From Avena insularis (Eukaryota > Streptophyta > Magnoliopsida > Poales > Poaceae), in contig CM042685.1 of assembly GCA_023614405.1 (NCBI GenBank), positions 189,382,257 to 189,446,256 on the forward strand: 64,000 nt of DNA, read 5' to 3'. The notes below the pieces were generated by a model. That model made no database searches. It saw nothing but the letters and a program-made list of their open reading frames with translations, and was not told where the DNA came from. Each line of letters begins with the position of its first letter. Position 1 is the first letter of the stretch. A program made the translations under genes and the position numbers. Shown piece after piece: positions 60,992 through 64,000 of this stretch.

Positions 60992-63179
60992 ACTCCCCCA
61001 AGCCTAGCTTATTGCTTGTCCTCAAGCAATTCAGTTGAAAACTGAGTGCGATAAAAGAACTTTCACGAACACATTTGCTTCATATGATGTATATATTCTC
61101 AGCACAGGAGTAGATACTTAACCATTCATAATAATAAGTATGCAACTAAGTCTACTCAATAGTCATTGCAAGCTATGAAGAGATTAGAACTCAATAATAA
61201 TAAGTAGCACGAAACATAAACATAAGTAACATTGCAATGCTCATAATAAGGTACGATAGAGTGGTATCTCGCTTGCCTTTGTTTATAGAGCACAAAATAA
61301 ATGCCAAGGCACCTCTGAAGTTCAAGTGAAGACTAGAAGTAAAGATATCAGAGGTACAAGCATCAAAGTCATGACATAATTAACCAAGTTTTGAGACAAA
61401 CACAAGAATGACAACTATGCTCTCAAGAAGGTGCTCATAGAATAAGTGGTGACTCAACAAGGAAGTGAAAAGGTTTTGAAAAGTTTGAAAGGCTTCCAAA
61501 TGCTGAAAGTAAGGTACTCATTCGCTTTGAGCTCTCATTGCCCCTATCATAAGCATCTTTAGATGATTAAGGTGAAAGTGAGGTCCAATATGAGTTATAT
61601 GCTTGACATACCATAGATTGGAAATCCCATGTCCCTTGAGTATGAGGGCCTCTCCTCATGCTACTCAACTTTAGTTACCTGTAAGTTCTTGTCATTGTAA
61701 ATACATGCATATCATAGAGAACTGCCAATGGGGTACCCCTTGCACATGATACATGAGCTATACCATGATCAAAATGACAAGGCAAGCAGACAATGAGCAT
61801 CTCAGCGATATTTTTATTTGCTATTTGCATAGGTTTTTATTGAGGATGCTTCATAGATTGCTCATTATGGTTATGTTGCAAGTTTCCACCATGATTAGGC
61901 ATGGCTTAGGCTAGCGGCCCAGGCATTTCTCTAACACATATATATATATAACTCCATGAACTCATAAGCTCCCTTTTTATTTCACACCGATGACATCCAC
62001 AAACAAAAGAGCATGATATCAACTGGATATGTATCCATAAGTGTTGAAAGTGTTCCCCGTGGCAGCACGGTTCTGCTAACTCCCAGCCTATAATTTGCAA
62101 GCATATAACTTTCATGGACAGTCACAATGGTTTAGGTTTATTAAGTGCAAGGAATAAAGTGTGCCATCAAGTTCGTGAGAGCTTTACTAACTTTTTCAAA
62201 ACAAGCAAACATTTTATTTGGAAGAAAACGAGGCACAATGAATATGCACAGAATAGCAAATGATGCTAGTAGGTATGTATGGTGGACATTGTTGGCAATA
62301 TTGGTTTTGGGAAGTTGGATACACAAGTATAGCTCATACTCAGTGTAAGTGAAGGCTAGTAATAGAGAGGGAGCGACAAACGAGAGAGCAATAACTATGA
62401 TAATCATGCTTGCAACAAAACAAGATTAATTATGTCATGAAAATGATAAAAGAACTCTGAGGCAAAATAAATCATCGAGGCTTAATAACTATTGTTTAGT
62501 CATATGCATGCGTGAGCATGTGCCAAGTCGATTCACATGAAACATTCAAAGGAGGATACCACAATATCATACCAAGTTATGAATAGAACAATGCAAGCAA
62601 ACATTCATATGACATGCTACAAACTATTAGCAAGCTGGAGCTTATCATAAGAGAGCAAGAACTATTAAGCATCCATAAATAACATACACCTTACATGAAA
62701 AGACTAAGCATGCCCACAATGATGAGTGTTTGTACAATAATGAAAACAAATAGAGTTTGTTATCGGCCTCTTACCACACCTCAAGTTGTCATTAATCTTC
62801 ATTATTGCCCTTCACTTGTGTGGCTTGAATAATAACATGAAACCAAACTACACTGAGAATGGCTGAACCCTGCAAAGAACTCATAAAACCAAAGAAGAAC
62901 AACAAATATTTTTGGTGTTTTCGATTTTTTTAAAGCAAGCAAACAGAGCAAAATCTTTTTGGATTTTTATTTAAGGCAAACCAAAGCTAAAAAGCAAAGA
63001 AACAAAACAAGAGAAACAACAAAAATATTTTTGGTATTTTTGTGTTTTTAGAAAGCAGAAACAAAAACCAAAAAGAAAGCGAAACAATGGATATACAAAG
63101 AACTGACAAAACATGATATATAGATGAGTGTGATGTCGTTATACCTCCCCTAGGATTAGGCTTTTGGCCTAAGTGGGGC
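60992..63179 (-). other. Athila-like 3' non-coding internal region
   Basis: Two kilobases between the purine tract and the last ORF of the element. AT-rich, only short ORFs on both strands, a short TA microsatellite near 61938-61952. Long non-coding 3' regions are usual in Athila-type elements. I see no gene. Confidence 0.6.
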
Positions 63180-64000
63180 TCAATAGCGCGGGTAGTAACC
63201 CCAAGCCGGTGGGTCATCATAGGAATGATCATAGTCAGGCGCTTGCGATGAAGAAGAAGACGCGCCCCGATCATAGGAGGGTTGCTGGTATGAAGACTCT
63301 CCCAAGTTAGAGGGCTGAACCGAATCATCTTCCGCATACTCTCCAACATTATCCTCTTGCTGGGAGAGCTCCGCCACGTATGAGTCAAACTCCTCCTCCG
63401 TGAGCGACCATCCTTGCCTGTTATCAAAATTAAACAAAGCAGGTGCAGGCAAATAAACTACTTTCTCAGTCCTACCCCCTCTCCAACCATGCTTGACAAA
63501 GGATAACTGAAATTATAAACCTCTCACAGTAGCCCATGAAGAAACAAAATTATGCTAAACCATGGAATCAAGATCAAGCCTCTCTATGGGGAACCGATAA
63601 TCTGAATGGTGAGGCTCTAAACCATGGAAAGCTAGCAATCTAGAGGCAATGAGACCTCCAAAAATTCCACCTCTCTCGCGGTTAGTGGTAAGACGGTAAG
63701 ATATCAAAGCACCCAGGTTATAAGTTCTATCCCTATTCAAAGCCGCTGAGATAAAAGCTAGATCAAAAGAAGATAACTTTCTAGCAATTTTTCTAGCAAG
63801 AACACACTTGGTAATGAAATAGGCAAAATACCTAATGGATGGGAACTGAATGTTCCGAATTTTACCACTTTCCTTCGAGAAGTCGAAACCTTGGCAAATT
63901 TCAGCATATAAATCCATAAGTGACTTAGGCCTCTCCTTGATCTTCTCACAAGATCCCCAATGCGGCACTCTAATAGCTACACAAAAATCGGCAAAAGGCA
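63180..64000 (-). pseudogene. Athila-type extra ORF (putative plant transposon protein)
   Basis: Minus-strand frame entering from the right edge and ending at 63180. It reads VPHWGSCEKIKERPKS, then a conserved block (AALNRDRTYNLGALISYRLTTN, cited only in part: NLGALISYRL; GGLIASRLLAFHG), then an acidic Q/S/Y-rich tail (QQPSYDRGASSSSSQAPDYD). Two stops and a frameshift fall between 63430 and 63555. This pattern is the ORF downstream of pol in cereal Athila-like elements, sometimes called env-like or PF20167. The function is unknown and the name is from memory. Confidence 0.65.

Noticed and set aside
1..64000. CRISPR arrays, operons, tRNA or rRNA genes
   Set aside because: No regularly spaced short direct repeats, no rRNA-like sequence and no complete tRNA fold was noticed. 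The only tRNA-related match is the retrotransposon primer site at 32959.

Overview
The window reads as an intergenic-rich piece of a large grass genome, most likely Triticeae (wheat, barley, Aegilops and relatives). The signs are two intron-containing plant genes, Stowaway and Tourist MITEs, and nested LTR retrotransposons filling about three quarters of the sequence, including LTRs of the TGATACGTC...CA type that I associate with Triticeae. There is no bacterial or organellar gene, tRNA, rRNA or CRISPR array.

Layout. (1) 1-1145: the 3' exons of a KH-domain RNA-binding protein gene on the + strand. (2) 1146-3735: its 3' UTR and intergenic DNA with a Tourist-type MITE (2475-2756) and a Stowaway remnant. 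(3) 3741-19577: a compound Copia element on the minus strand, LTR-internal-LTR-internal-LTR, bounded by one perfect 5-bp duplication (GCGTG). The second internal copy carries a 3.9-kb solo LTR (14122-18045, duplication CTGGT). (4) 20580-25737: an intact eight-exon ALIX/BRO1 gene on the minus strand (895 codons), with one Stowaway MITE in each of two introns. (5) 26408 to at least 58946: a Tat-lineage Gypsy element on the minus strand. It has its 3' LTR at the left, an antisense extra ORF (Transposase_28-like) on the + strand, then integrase, RNase H, RT, protease and gag going right. Its 5' LTR lies outside the window. Nested in it are a complete chromodomain Gypsy element with 4-kb LTRs (28908-42820, duplication CTCTA), a three-layer LTR remnant (46818-50242), a solo LTR (50547-53300, duplication TTAGT), another solo LTR (55415-56844, duplication ATCAT) and the 3' end of an Athila-like element (from 58947 to beyond the window end).

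Only the KH gene fragment and ALIX look like functional host genes. Every retrotransposon ORF carries stops, frameshifts or lost catalytic residues, although all the LTRs still show TATA boxes.

The most unusual signal is in the Copia pair. The apparent gag start codon lies inside the LTR, followed by a consensus splice donor. An in-frame acceptor sits 20 bases past the LTR edge, so the predicted 207-base intron spans the LTR/internal boundary, and no standard initiator-tRNA primer-binding site is visible there. Also notable are an extra coiled-coil/acidic ORF upstream of gag in the chromodomain Gypsy element, the antisense ORF of the Tat element, and LTR-pair divergence concentrated in one GC-rich block.
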